Positions 27,073 to 35,298 of a stretch of DNA of 64,000 nt are shown piece by piece. Positions within the stretch are counted from its first letter, which is position 1. Each line of letters begins with the position of its first letter. Below the pieces are notes generated by a model. It was not told where the DNA came from. It saw only the letters and a list, made by a program, of their open reading frames with translations, and ran no database searches. The DNA is from Microbacterium album (GTDB taxonomy: Bacteria > Actinomycetota > Actinomycetes > Actinomycetales > Microbacteriaceae), in the NCBI RefSeq assembly GCF_014643695.1, contig NZ_BMJY01000007.1, positions 1 to 64,000 of the forward strand, read 5' to 3'. Position numbers and translations under genes: made by a program.

Positions 27073-28614
27073 TCAGGCCGCGAACCGCAGGAAACCCGTG
27101 AACAGCAGCTCGCGCACGCGCGGCAAGAGCTCGTGGCGGAGGGCGGCGCGGTCGACCTCCAGCAGGTCCGCGATCGCGGCGACCAGCGGCCCGACGGGCA
27201 GGTCGCCGTCGCACGCGCCCACGAGGGCGGCCAGTCCCGGGTCCGCCTGCACGGCGCGGCCGAAGCCGGCGCCCTGGCGCAGCTCGATGACCTGCGGGTC
27301 GCCGACGCCGGGCAGGTGGTGACGCGCCTCGGTGACGTCCGCGGCGGTGCGGAGCGTCGCCGCGGCGAGCGCTTCGTCGTCCATGCGCGCGAGCCGGTCG
27401 TGCGCCTCGAGCGCCTGCGCGAGGTGCGCGCCGAGCCCTCCCTCCGACGGGATGGGGTGGGTCACCCGCTCGAACCGATCCAGCGTCGGCCGTCCCTCTG
27501 CGCGGCGCAGCAGCACGTATCCGAACCCGATCGCCGTGACACCGCGCGCGCCGAAGTCATCGAGCCATGCCGACAGCAGCGCGTCGTGACGCTCGGAACC
27601 GGGCGCCGTGCCGCCGTCGCGGATCCACATCTCGGCGTAACTGACCGGATCCAGTTCCTCGCGCTCGACCACCCACGCGTCGAGCGGCACGGGCGAGGCG
27701 GCGACCCACGCGCGGATGCGGTCGAGTCCCGGCACCCCGTCGCGGCTCTCCCAGTTGCCCAGGAACTGGGCGACGCCGCCGTGAGAGCCCGCTCCGGGCG
27801 GTGCGAGGTGCGCGCCCACGTCCGCGACCAGCCGCTCGACGAGCGCGTCTCCGACCAGGCCGCCGTCGCGGTACTCGTATCCCGGCACGCCCGTCGCCCG
27901 GGGCGTGATCACGAACGGCGGGTTGGACACGATGCGGTCGAACGTCTCCCCCGTCACGGGCTCGAAGAGGCTGCCGAGCCGCGTCTCGATCCGCTCGTCG
28001 CGATTGAGGAGGGCGTTCAGTCGCGCGAAGCCCAGCGCGCGTTCGGAGAGATCCGTCGCCACGACCGCATTCGCGTAGCGTCTCGCGCGAAGCGCCTGGA
28101 TGCCGCACCCGGTGCCGAGGTCGAGCACGCGCCGTGCCGGGGTCGGCAGGTGCAGTCCCGCGAGCGTGAGCGACGCACCGCCGACCCCGAGCACGTGATC
28201 CTCCGCGAGCGGGCCTCCGCCCGCCGCGAGCTCGTCGAGGTCGCTGGCGAACCACCACTCGCCGGTCCCCTCGGTGTCCAGATAGGACTGCGGCCGCACG
28301 ATCGCGCGGGGCTGGACCTCGCCGCCCCCGGTCTCCGCCAGCCCGAGCGTCGCGAGACCGTCAGCTCCCGTCCGCGGGAGCGCGGCGTCGACGGCGTCCC
28401 GCGGTTGCGGCACACCCAGCACGAGGAGGCGCGCGAGCGTGGCGACGGGATCGGTGCGGGCGGCGAGCGTGCGCAGCGCGGGCACGCGCAGACCTCGTCC
28501 GATCGCCGCGTCCGCTTCCGCGCCCCACGCGTCGCGCAGCGCGTCGGAGCGGAAGCCGGCGGCGGCGAGGTCGGCGGCGAGCGCGGAGCAGAGCGCGGGA
28601 TCGGCGTGCGGCAT
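27073..28614 (-). CDS. Class I SAM-dependent methyltransferase with NPPF motif
   Basis: This is a 513-residue, probably cytoplasmic methyltransferase. The N-terminal third (about 150 residues) is an all-helical domain. The central Rossmann domain has motif I VLDLGTGCGIQALRARRY, an acidic loop ATDLSERAL and the motif IV IVSNPPFVITPR; NPPF/Y is the mark of N5-glutamine or N6-adenine methyltransferases such as PrmC/HemK. The C-terminal 150 residues (HLPGVGDPQVIELRQGAGF) are a further family-specific domain. Related actinobacterial proteins are annotated only as methyltransferases. A protein-glutamine or rRNA-adenine target is possible but not shown. ATG 28614 has GGGGG upstream; GTG 28617 immediately before is an alternative. 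Confidence 0.82.
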   Translation of the reverse strand: MPHADPALCSALAADLAAAGFRSDALRDAWGAEADAAIGRGLRVPALRTLAARTDPVATLARLLVLGVPQPRDAVDAALPRTGADGLATLGLAETGGGEVQPRAIVRPQSYLDTEGTGEWWFASDLDELAAGGGPLAEDHVLGVGGASLTLAGLHLPTPARRVLDLGTGCGIQALRARRYANAVVATDLSERALGFARLNALLNRDERIETRLGSLFEPVTGETFDRIVSNPPFVITPRATGVPGYEYRDGGLVGDALVERLVADVGAHLAPPGAGSHGGVAQFLGNWESRDGVPGLDRIRAWVAASPVPLDAWVVEREELDPVSYAEMWIRDGGTAPGSERHDALLSAWLDDFGARGVTAIGFGYVLLRRAEGRPTLDRFERVTHPIPSEGGLGAHLAQALEAHDRLARMDDEALAAATLRTAADVTEARHHLPGVGDPQVIELRQGAGFGRAVQADPGLAALVGACDGDLPVGPLVAAIADLLEVDRAALRHELLPRVRELLFTGFLRFAA

Positions 28615-28685
28615 CACGCCCCCAATTCAACCGGTCCCAGGCGTCCGCCCGCTCGGCGAACTCATAACGTCTTCTCAGACGACTA

Positions 28686-28712
28686 TTAGCACTCCTGGGC
28701 CGAGAGTGCTAA
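28686..28712. promoter_or_regulatory. CIRCE operator (HrcA binding site) upstream of hsp20
   Basis: TTAGCACTC-N9-GAGTGCTAA is a perfect match to the controlling inverted repeat of chaperone expression. It stands 62 bp upstream of the hsp20 start, 7 bp before a HAIR-type repeat. Confidence 0.95.
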
Positions 28713-28719
28713 TAATGAA

Positions 28720-28740
28720 GTTGAGTCACATCGACTCAGG
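28720..28740. promoter_or_regulatory. HAIR-like operator (HspR) upstream of hsp20
   Basis: GTTGAGT-N7-ACTCAGG matches the HspR consensus CTTGAGT-N7-ACTCAAG at 12 of 14 arm positions. It lies 33 bp upstream of the hsp20 start and just downstream of CIRCE, so the promoter may be repressed by both HrcA and HspR. Confidence 0.78.
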
Positions 28741-28773
28741 TTCACGCAAACTGCGATCGACGAGGAGGATCCC

Positions 28774-29208
28774 ATGGCGATGTTCTTCGACCCGTTCCGC
28801 GAGTTCGACCGCGTGACGGAGCAGCTGCTCGACAGGCAGGGTCCGCGACTCATGCCGATGGACCTCTACCGCGACGGCGATCACTATGTGCTGAGCGCCG
28901 ACCTGCCGGGAATCGACCCCGGCAGCGTCGACATCGACGTCGACGGCCAGCTGCTCACGATCCGCGCCGAACGCACGCCCCGCAGCGAGGAGGGCGTGAA
29001 GTGGATCACCCGTGAGCGAGCCACCGGTTCGTACCTGCGCCAGCTCAACCTCGGCCAGGGCATCGATACGGCCGGCATCTCCGCCACGTACGACAACGGC
29101 GTGCTGAGCGTCATCATCCCGATCAGCGAGAAGGCCAAGCCGCGCAAGATCGAGGTGCAGCGCTCGATGCAGGCCGCGCAGGACGTCGCGCCCGAGCTCA
29201 CGGCGTAG
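28774..29208 (+). CDS. hsp20: Hsp20 / alpha-crystallin small heat-shock protein
   Basis: This is a 144-residue ATP-independent holdase that binds unfolding proteins in the cytoplasm. The N-terminal arm is FFDPFREFDRVTEQLLDRQ. The alpha-crystallin core runs from about residue 28 to 125, with MPMDLYRDGDHYVLSADLPGID, LLTIRAERT and the end motif YDNGVLSVIIPISEKAKPRKIEVQ. Although the C-terminus has no clear IxI/V motif, the length and motifs are those of actinobacterial Hsp18-type proteins. ATG 28774 has GAGGAGG upstream. Control is readable in the 150-bp leader: a perfect CIRCE plus a HAIR-like site. A strong hairpin follows, so the gene is probably monocistronic. Confidence 0.95.
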   Translation: MAMFFDPFREFDRVTEQLLDRQGPRLMPMDLYRDGDHYVLSADLPGIDPGSVDIDVDGQLLTIRAERTPRSEEGVKWITRERATGSYLRQLNLGQGIDTAGISATYDNGVLSVIIPISEKAKPRKIEVQRSMQAAQDVAPELTA

Positions 29209-29214
29209 TCGCAT

Positions 29215-29262
29215 CCCAGATGGGGGCCCGGGATCTTCCGATCCCGGGCCCCCACGTCTGGG
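29215..29262 (+). terminator. Terminator after hsp20
   Basis: A 14-bp perfect stem, GGGGGCCCGGGATC (29222-29235) with GATCCCGGGCCCCC (29240-29253), around TTCC is extended outward by CCCAGA / TCTGGG. It starts 6 bp after the hsp20 stop. Confidence 0.85.
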
Positions 29263-29380
29263 CCGGGTCGTGCCGCCCGGCGAACCGCCACCGCGCCGAC
29301 CTCGTTCGGGTCCCGCCCAGCCGCTTCCGTAGAATCGTGTGCGTCCGTGCGGTCGCCCATCGCACACGAGCAGAAGCAGC

Positions 29381-31492
29381 ATGACGATGACGGAACGCCC
29401 CCGGGGCACGACCGCGCGCAGCAGGTGGCGGCGCCTCGCCGCGCTCACCGCCGTCGCGCTCACCGGCGCGCTCGGCGCCGTGGCGCCGCCCGCCCAGGCG
29501 GCGACGGAGGACGACGACGGGAGCGTCGAGCTCAGCCTCGTAGCCGGGACGCGCGGGGTGACCACGCCCGGCGCGCCGTTCACGGCCGTCCTCGACATCG
29601 ACAACCCCTCCGGCGAGGCCCTCCCACCCGGGACGGCGATCCTGCACCTGGGCGAGCAGCCGCTCCGCGACCGGGATGCGCTGCGGGCCTGGCTGCGCGG
29701 GGAGGGACTCGACGTCCCCCTCACGGCCGTCGGTGCGGCCCGGACCGACGAGGTCGCACCGGGCGAAACCTCGAGCGTCAGCGTGCGGGTGGACTCCTCC
29801 GAGGACGCCATCGCCGATCTCGGTCCCGGGGTGTACCCGGTACGAGCGCAACTGGCGGGAACAGCGGTGCAGAGCGTCGTCGTCGTGGCGGACAGCCCCC
29901 GTCCCGTCGGCATCGTGCTGCCGATCACGGCGCCAGCGACGACGGCTGGCGTGCTCACGTCCGCGCAACTGGCCGCGCTCACGGCGCCCGACGGCCTGCT
30001 GACCGCGCAGCTGGACGCCGCCGCCGGGTCCGAGGCGATCCTCGCGGTCGATCCCGCGATCCCCGCCGCGATCCGCGCTCTGGGCGAGACGGCCCCCGCG
30101 AGCGCGCAGACGTGGCTCTCGCGGTTGACAATGCTCGCGAACGAGCGGTTCGCGCTGCAGTTCGCCGACGCGGACGTGGCCGCCCAGGTGCACGCCGGCC
30201 TCGACGGCCCGCTCCGCCCCACGAGCCTGGGGGCGTATGAGGCCCCCGCCCCGCAGTCTTCCCCCACACCGTCGCCGTCGCCCGCGGGCGTACCGGACGA
30301 CACCCCGCCCGACCTGGACGCTCTGCTGGACATCGGCCGCGCGACCGGGTCCGTGTACTGGCCCATGCGGGACGCGATGGGCCCGGAGGTCCTCGACGGT
30401 CTGCGCGCGTGGGACCGCGACGCCGTGGCTCTCGTCGCCTCCCGCGCACTGCGCGAGGGGGCCGACCGGGCCTCCGTCGGGGCGCGCGGCGAGGGACTGC
30501 TCGCGTACGACGCGGGCATCTCGGCTGCGCTCGAGAGCATCGCGCGGCAACAGGACGAGACCGCCCGGGCGGCCGCGGAGGTCGCCGCAGCCGCCGAGCT
30601 ATGGTTCGCCGGGGACGAGACGGGCGGTCGACCGCTCCTGCTGGCGCTCGATCGCATGGCGGGCGTCCTCGACGACGGCGAGGTGCCGGAGGCAGCCGTC
30701 GATGCCGACGGGCTCGCGGCAGCCCTGGACATCGTCACGGCGAGCGCGGCGGTGGAGCCGCTCGGCCTGCGCGACCTGCTCGAGGCGCCTCCCGCCCGGC
30801 TGACCCCCACGACGGCCGAGCCCGACGAGCCGAGGGTCGCGTTCGTCGCCGAGGCACTCGCGGGCGAGGCGCGCCTGTCCCACACGGCCACGGTGCTCGA
30901 GGATCCCGAGCTGCTCACGGGGCAGGCGCGCGCGGAGGCGCTGCAGGTGCTGTCCGTGGCGTGGGACGGCCGGACGGCGCTGTGGCGGGATGCGGCTCGC
31001 GCGCACCTCGAGCGTGTTCGCGCTCGCGCGGAGGGCGTGGGCATCCAGCAGCCGACGACCGTGCAGCTCGTCAGCGCGGGCGCCGCGCTTCCCGTGTGGA
31101 TCCACAACGACCTGCCGTACCCCGTGACGGCGACACTCATCGCGCAGCCGGACGATCCCCGTCTGGACGTCACCGAGTTCACCACCGTCACGGCGCAGCC
31201 GCTCAGCAGCACGAGCATCCAAGTCCCGGTCGAAGCCCGGGTCGGCAGCGGCCAGGTGCGCGTCGCGCTGACGCTGCTGAGCCCCACGGGCGAGCAGATC
31301 GGACCCACCCAGACCATGGAGGTCACCGTCCGCGCCGACTGGGAGCGTGTCGGCATCGGCATCCTGATCGCACTCGTCACGGGCCTTGTGATCACCGGGG
31401 TGGTGCGCACGGTCCGGCGCAGTCGGCGAGCGCGGCGCGCGCGCCTCGCCGAGGCGGGGAGCCCGCACACGCCCGAAGGTCGGCATGAGTAG
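29381..31492 (+). CDS. DUF6049-family secreted, membrane-anchored protein
   Basis: This protein of 703 residues has a signal peptide ending near residue 40 (PPAQA|A) and one membrane helix close to the C-terminus (VGIGILIALVTGLVITGVVRTV) with a basic tail, so most of it is outside the cell. The extracellular part matches the DUF6049 family, found next to murJ across actinobacteria and of unknown biochemical role. It has a Pro/Ser/Thr patch at about residues 286-308. ATG 29381 is used (29387 is also possible). A TAGAAT box at 29330-29335 is a candidate -10 for a DUF6049-murJ operon. The murJ start lies inside the last codons of this gene. The pairing suggests a role in peptidoglycan precursor export (inference). 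Confidence 0.85.
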   Translation: MTMTERPRGTTARSRWRRLAALTAVALTGALGAVAPPAQAATEDDDGSVELSLVAGTRGVTTPGAPFTAVLDIDNPSGEALPPGTAILHLGEQPLRDRDALRAWLRGEGLDVPLTAVGAARTDEVAPGETSSVSVRVDSSEDAIADLGPGVYPVRAQLAGTAVQSVVVVADSPRPVGIVLPITAPATTAGVLTSAQLAALTAPDGLLTAQLDAAAGSEAILAVDPAIPAAIRALGETAPASAQTWLSRLTMLANERFALQFADADVAAQVHAGLDGPLRPTSLGAYEAPAPQSSPTPSPSPAGVPDDTPPDLDALLDIGRATGSVYWPMRDAMGPEVLDGLRAWDRDAVALVASRALREGADRASVGARGEGLLAYDAGISAALESIARQQDETARAAAEVAAAAELWFAGDETGGRPLLLALDRMAGVLDDGEVPEAAVDADGLAAALDIVTASAAVEPLGLRDLLEAPPARLTPTTAEPDEPRVAFVAEALAGEARLSHTATVLEDPELLTGQARAEALQVLSVAWDGRTALWRDAARAHLERVRARAEGVGIQQPTTVQLVSAGAALPVWIHNDLPYPVTATLIAQPDDPRLDVTEFTTVTAQPLSSTSIQVPVEARVGSGQVRVALTLLSPTGEQIGPTQTMEVTVRADWERVGIGILIALVTGLVITGVVRTVRRSRRARRARLAEAGSPHTPEGRHE

Positions 31493-33080
31493 CCTCGGCC
31501 GATCGAGCGCGCTGATCGCCGCCGGGACGCTCGTCTCCCGAGTCACGGGGCTGCTGCGCACGATCGTGCTCGTCGCCGCGATCGGCGCGGTGGGGCAGGC
31601 GTCCGACGCGTTCACGATCGCCAATCAGCTGCCCAACTACCTTTTCCAGGTGCTGTCCGCCGGGCTCATCACGGCGGTGCTCGTGCCGCAGATCGTCAAG
31701 TGGAGCGCGCGTGAGGATGGCGGCCGCGCGCACCTGTCCAAGCTGTTCACGCTCGGGACGGTCGTGTTGCTGGCGGTGACGGCCCTGGCGATGCTCTGCG
31801 CGCCGCTCCTGGTGCGTCTCTTCGGCGACGACTGGGGACCCGCGCAGTCGGCGCTCTCGACGGCCTTCGCCTACTGGTGCCTGCCGCAGGTGTTCTTCTA
31901 CGGCATGTTCGCGCTCGTGGGCGAGACCCTCAACGCGCGCCGGGTCTTCGGTCCCTACGCGTGGGCGCCCATCGTCAACAACGTCATCTCCATCGTCGGG
32001 TTCGGGCTGTTCATCGCCCTCTTCGGGGGCCAGCGCAACGAGGTCGACCAGTGGGATCCGCTCATGATCGCGGTCATGGGCGGCGTCGCCACGCTCGGCA
32101 TCGCAGCCCAGACGGCGCTGCTGCTGGTGTTCTGGCGGCGCACGGGCCTGAGCCTGCGCCCCGACTTCCGTTGGCGCGGCCTGGGGCTCGGAGAGATCCG
32201 GAAGCTCGCCGGATGGAGCTTCGCCATGCTGATCGTGGGCCTGGTCGTGTCCACCGTGCAGCAGCGCGTGATCTCGGCCGCCTCGGGGGACGATCCGTCC
32301 TCGACCGTGTGGTTCAGCGCATGGCTGGTGTTCATGCTGCCCTACTCGATCATCGTGATGTCAATCGGGACGCCGTACTTCACGCAGCTGTCCGAGCACG
32401 CCTCCGCGGGCCGCGACGACGACGTCCGCTCCGACATCGCGCGCAGCATCCGCACCCTCGGGCTGTTCGTGATCCTCGCCACCGCCGCGCTCATGGTCGC
32501 GTCCGTGCCGGCCGCACGCGTCTTCACCGGCAGTGCGGCCGAGGCCGCGGCCGCAGCTCCCGTGCTCGTCGGGTTCCTCGTCAGCCTCGTGCCGTTGGCG
32601 GTCCAGTTCGTGGTGCAACGCACGTTCTACGCCTACGGGGACACGCGCACACCCTTCCTGTTCACCGCGTTCCAGGCCGCTATCGCGATCGGGCTCGCCC
32701 TGCTGGCGGGCCTCGTGTTCCCGCCCGAGCACCTCACGGCGGCGGTCGCGGTCAGCCAGTCCATCTCGAGCATCGCCCAGGTCGTGCTCGCGAGCTGGCT
32801 GCTGCGACGCCGGCTCGGCACGCTCGGGATGGGCCGCTCGCTCGCCGCCCTGGGCCGCTTCACGCTGGCGGCGCTGCCCGCGGCCGGCGCGGGCGCGCTC
32901 GTGTACGTGCTGTGCGGCGGGGACGCCGGCTGGATGACGTCGGGCCGCATCCCGGGCGCGCTCGGGACGGCGCTGATCGGAGGCGCCGCGGCCCTCGTCT
33001 ACGTCGGCCTGCTGGCGGTGTTCCGCACGCCCGAACTCGGCACGGCCATCCGTCTCGTGCGGCGCCTCATCCGCCGCTGA
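31485..33080 (+). CDS. murJ: Lipid II flippase MurJ (MviN family)
   Basis: This is a 531-residue polytopic membrane protein of the MOP superfamily. It has about 14 hydrophobic segments spread over the whole length and begins with the family pattern SSALIAAGTLVSRVTGLLRTIVLVAAIG. It flips lipid-linked peptidoglycan precursor across the membrane. ATG 31485 overlaps the end of the DUF6049 gene by 8 bases, so the two are translationally coupled. The mycobacterial homologue carries a long cytoplasmic pseudokinase extension; this one does not. The protein ends in a short arginine-rich tail. Confidence 0.92.
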   Translation: MSSLGRSSALIAAGTLVSRVTGLLRTIVLVAAIGAVGQASDAFTIANQLPNYLFQVLSAGLITAVLVPQIVKWSAREDGGRAHLSKLFTLGTVVLLAVTALAMLCAPLLVRLFGDDWGPAQSALSTAFAYWCLPQVFFYGMFALVGETLNARRVFGPYAWAPIVNNVISIVGFGLFIALFGGQRNEVDQWDPLMIAVMGGVATLGIAAQTALLLVFWRRTGLSLRPDFRWRGLGLGEIRKLAGWSFAMLIVGLVVSTVQQRVISAASGDDPSSTVWFSAWLVFMLPYSIIVMSIGTPYFTQLSEHASAGRDDDVRSDIARSIRTLGLFVILATAALMVASVPAARVFTGSAAEAAAAAPVLVGFLVSLVPLAVQFVVQRTFYAYGDTRTPFLFTAFQAAIAIGLALLAGLVFPPEHLTAAVAVSQSISSIAQVVLASWLLRRRLGTLGMGRSLAALGRFTLAALPAAGAGALVYVLCGGDAGWMTSGRIPGALGTALIGGAAALVYVGLLAVFRTPELGTAIRLVRRLIRR

Positions 33081-33229
33081 CGACGGTCCCGTCTCCGACG
33101 CACGGTCCCCGACTGGTCTGACCGGCATGATCCACGCGCCGGAGTCAAGCCCCTGTCAGCGGTTCCCCAGGACGTGGTTCTCTGCTGTTCCGCGACATGC
33201 CACAGCGCGCGGAGGAATCGAGGAGAGAC

Positions 33230-33685
33230 ATGAGCACTGCACACACCGCCCGGACCGGGCGTTTCGCCGAGACCGCACTGCAGAAGGCCGCCCTCATCTA
33301 CGGGATCGTCTTCCTCATCGTCGGTCTGGGCGGGTTCATCCCTGGCCTCACCACGAACATCGAAAGCCTCGAGTTCGCCGGCCACGGCTCCGAGGCGATG
33401 CTGATGGGCATCTTCCAGGTGTCGATTCTCCACAACGTCGTCCATCTGCTCTACGGCGTGGTGGGCGTCGCGGCGGCCAAGGCGTTCGGGGCGTCGAAGC
33501 ACTACCTCATCTGGGGCGGCGCCGTCTACGGCGTGCTCTGGCTGTACGGCCTCGTCGTTCCGCACGACCACGACGCCAACTTCGTGCCGCTGAACACGGC
33601 TGACAACTGGCTGCACTTCGTGCTGGCGGTGACGATGATCGCGCTGGGAGTGCTCCTCGGACGCGATCGCGCCACGCGGCACTGA
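33230..33685 (+). CDS. DUF4383 membrane protein
   Basis: This is a 151-residue protein with four hydrophobic segments, about 20-40, 60-85, 88-110 and 125-143. It has the DUF4383 pattern KAALIYGIVFLIVGLGGFIPG near the start, then ILHNVVHLLYGVVGVAAA and a late NTADNWLHFVLAVTMIALG. The family is widespread in actinobacteria and has no known activity. ATG 33230 is preceded by AGGAGAG. It stands 149 bp after murJ and is closed by a hairpin, so it is its own unit and interrupts the common murJ to trxB neighbourhood. Confidence 0.85.
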   Translation: MSTAHTARTGRFAETALQKAALIYGIVFLIVGLGGFIPGLTTNIESLEFAGHGSEAMLMGIFQVSILHNVVHLLYGVVGVAAAKAFGASKHYLIWGGAVYGVLWLYGLVVPHDHDANFVPLNTADNWLHFVLAVTMIALGVLLGRDRATRH

Positions 33686-33690
33686 CCCGC

Positions 33691-33724
33691 GAAGGGCCCG
33701 GGTTCCCGCCGACCCGGGTCCTTC
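33691..33724 (+). terminator. Terminator after the DUF4383 gene
   Basis: GAAGGGCCCGGGT (33691-33703) pairs with ACCCGGGTCCTTC (33712-33724), one mispair in 13, around an 8-base loop, 5 bp after the stop. It isolates the trxB promoter from upstream transcription. Confidence 0.72.
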
Positions 33725-33760
33725 GTGTTGCACGCGGAGCTCCGAACGAGCATCCGACGA

Positions 33761-33783
33761 ATGTCTTATAGATGTTGATCTAT
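33761..33783. promoter_or_regulatory. Operator-like dyad abutting the trxB -35 element
   Basis: ATAGAT-GTTG-ATCTAT (33768-33783) is a perfect 6-bp inverted repeat ending one base before the GGAAT -35. The stretch ATGTCTTATAGAT (33761-33773) reappears with one change upstream of the serine-hydrolase gene (63929-63941). The binding protein is unknown. Confidence 0.5.
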
Positions 33784-33809
33784 GGAATAGCGCGCGCTTA
33801 GCATGTGTT
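33784..33809 (+). promoter_or_regulatory. SigR/SigH-type promoter of trxBA
   Basis: GGAAT (33784-33788), 18 bases, then GTT (33807-33809) fits the GGAAT-N18-GTT consensus of the thiol-oxidative-stress sigma factor SigR of Streptomyces (SigH in mycobacteria). A start near 33816 leaves a leader of about 20 bases with AGGAGG at 33827-33832. trxBA is a classical SigR target, which strengthens the reading. Confidence 0.8.
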
Positions 33810-33837
33810 GAGGCACAGACGAACCTAGGAGGCGCGC

Positions 33838-34806
33838 GTGCGACAGCTCATTATCATCGGATCGGGTCCGGCCGGATTCACGGCCGCCATCTACGCGGCG
33901 CGAGCCAACCTCAGTCCCCTCGTGGTCGCGAGCTCCGTCGAGGTCGGCGGCGAGCTCATGAACACCACCGAGGTGGAGAACTTCCCGGGCTTCCCGGAGG
34001 GCATCATGGGCCCCGACCTCATGCAGCGCATGCAGGCGCAGGCCGAGCGCTTCGGTGCGGAGATCCGCTACGACGACGTGACGGAGCTCGACGTGAGCGG
34101 GGACATCAAGAGGGTCACGCTCGGCAGCGGGGCGGTGGAGGAGGCCCAGGCGATCGTGTTCGCCACGGGCTCGGCCTACCGCAAGCTGGGCCTCGAGGGC
34201 GAAGAGCGTCTCTCGGGCCACGGGGTGTCGTGGTGCGCCACGTGCGACGGCTTCTTCTTCCGCGACAAGACCATCGCGGTCGTCGGCGGCGGCGACTCGG
34301 CCATGGAGGAGGCCACGTTCCTCACGAAGTTCGCGACGAAGGTGTACGTCATCCACCGCCGCGACACACTGAAGGCCTCGAAGATCATGCAGGAGCGCGC
34401 CCTCGCGAACGAGAAGATCGAGTTCGTGTGGAACAGCGAGGTCGCCGACATCCTGGGCGAGGACGCGGTCTCGGGCGTCACGCTGCGCGACACCGTGACG
34501 GGCGAGACGCGCGATCTCGCCCTCGAGGGGCTCTTCGTCGCGATCGGCAACGACCCCCGCACGCACCTCGTGCACGACAAGCTGGAGCTCACCGCCGACG
34601 GCACGATCGCGGTGGAGGGACGCTCCTCCCGCACGTCCGTCACGGGCGTGTTCGCGGCGGGGGACGTCATCGACCCCACCTACCGCCAGGCCGTGACCGC
34701 AGCGGCGAGCGGCACGGTCGCCGCTCTCGACGCGGAGCACTACCTCGCGTCGCTCGGCGACGCGGGCGAACCGGCGCCGACCGAGGACCAGCTGGTCCAG
34801 GCCTGA
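33838..34806 (+). CDS. trxB: Thioredoxin reductase (NADPH)
   Basis: This 322-residue flavoprotein reduces thioredoxin with NADPH. The FAD-binding start is LIIIGSGPAGFTAAIYAARA. The redox-active disulfide is Cys133-Ala-Thr-Cys136 in WCATCDGFFFRDK, and the NADPH-binding motif is VVGGGDSAMEEA. The C-terminal FAD motif GVFAAGDVIDPTYRQAVTAAASGTVAA is present. GTG 33838 follows AGGAGG with good spacing. trxA follows after 72 bp, so the two probably share the SigR-type promoter and serve thiol redox homeostasis under oxidative stress. Confidence 0.97.
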   Translation: MRQLIIIGSGPAGFTAAIYAARANLSPLVVASSVEVGGELMNTTEVENFPGFPEGIMGPDLMQRMQAQAERFGAEIRYDDVTELDVSGDIKRVTLGSGAVEEAQAIVFATGSAYRKLGLEGEERLSGHGVSWCATCDGFFFRDKTIAVVGGGDSAMEEATFLTKFATKVYVIHRRDTLKASKIMQERALANEKIEFVWNSEVADILGEDAVSGVTLRDTVTGETRDLALEGLFVAIGNDPRTHLVHDKLELTADGTIAVEGRSSRTSVTGVFAAGDVIDPTYRQAVTAAASGTVAALDAEHYLASLGDAGEPAPTEDQLVQA

Positions 34807-34878
34807 GGCCGGGAACAAGACTGCGCAGGGCGACGTTGTCGCCACTACGCGAATGACCGCTCACGACAGGAGAAGAGA

Positions 34879-35202
34879 ATGACCGCCAAGGCCACCACGT
34901 CGGCCACGTTCGAGCAGGATGTCCTCCAGGCCGAGGGTCCCGTGCTCGTCGACTTCTGGGCGGCCTGGTGCGGCCCGTGTCGCATGGTCGCGCCGGTCCT
35001 CGACGAGATCCAGGCCGAGAACCCCGACAAGATCACGATCCTGAAGCTCAACGTCGATGAGAACCCGGACCTCGCGATGAAGTACCAGATCACCTCCATC
35101 CCCGCGATGAAGGTGTTCAAGGACGGCGAGGTCGCCACGACGATCATCGGCGCGAAGCCCAAGTTCGCGCTCGAGCAGGATCTCGCGGAGTTCCTCAAGT
35201 AA
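34879..35202 (+). CDS. trxA: Thioredoxin
   Basis: This is a 107-residue cytoplasmic thioredoxin that reduces protein disulfides and is recycled by TrxB. The active site Trp-Cys31-Gly-Pro-Cys34 sits in LVDFWAAWCGPCRMVAPVLDEI. The cis-proline is in YQITSIPAMKVFKDGE and the C-terminus is a normal helix. ATG 34879 is preceded by AGGAGAAGAG. The hairpin at 35218-35254 ends the trxB-trxA operon. Confidence 0.97.
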   Translation: MTAKATTSATFEQDVLQAEGPVLVDFWAAWCGPCRMVAPVLDEIQAENPDKITILKLNVDENPDLAMKYQITSIPAMKVFKDGEVATTIIGAKPKFALEQDLAEFLK

Positions 35203-35217
35203 TCAGCGCCCTCACTC

Positions 35218-35254
35218 GACGATGCCCCCGGAGTTCATCTCCGGGGGCATCGTC
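35218..35254 (+). terminator. Terminator after trxBA
   Basis: A perfect 16-bp stem, GACGATGCCCCCGGAG (35218-35233) with CTCCGGGGGCATCGTC (35239-35254), around TTCAT, 15 bp after the trxA stop. Confidence 0.85.
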
Positions 35255-35298
35255 GTCGGTGCGGGCCGTGCTCGGGGGGCCCGCCGCGTGGCGCGAGG

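Noticed and set aside
33768..33783. OxyR box upstream of trxB
   Set aside because: ATAG-N8-CTAT has one base too many in the spacer for the ATAG-N7-CTAT pattern, so the regulator was left unnamed.
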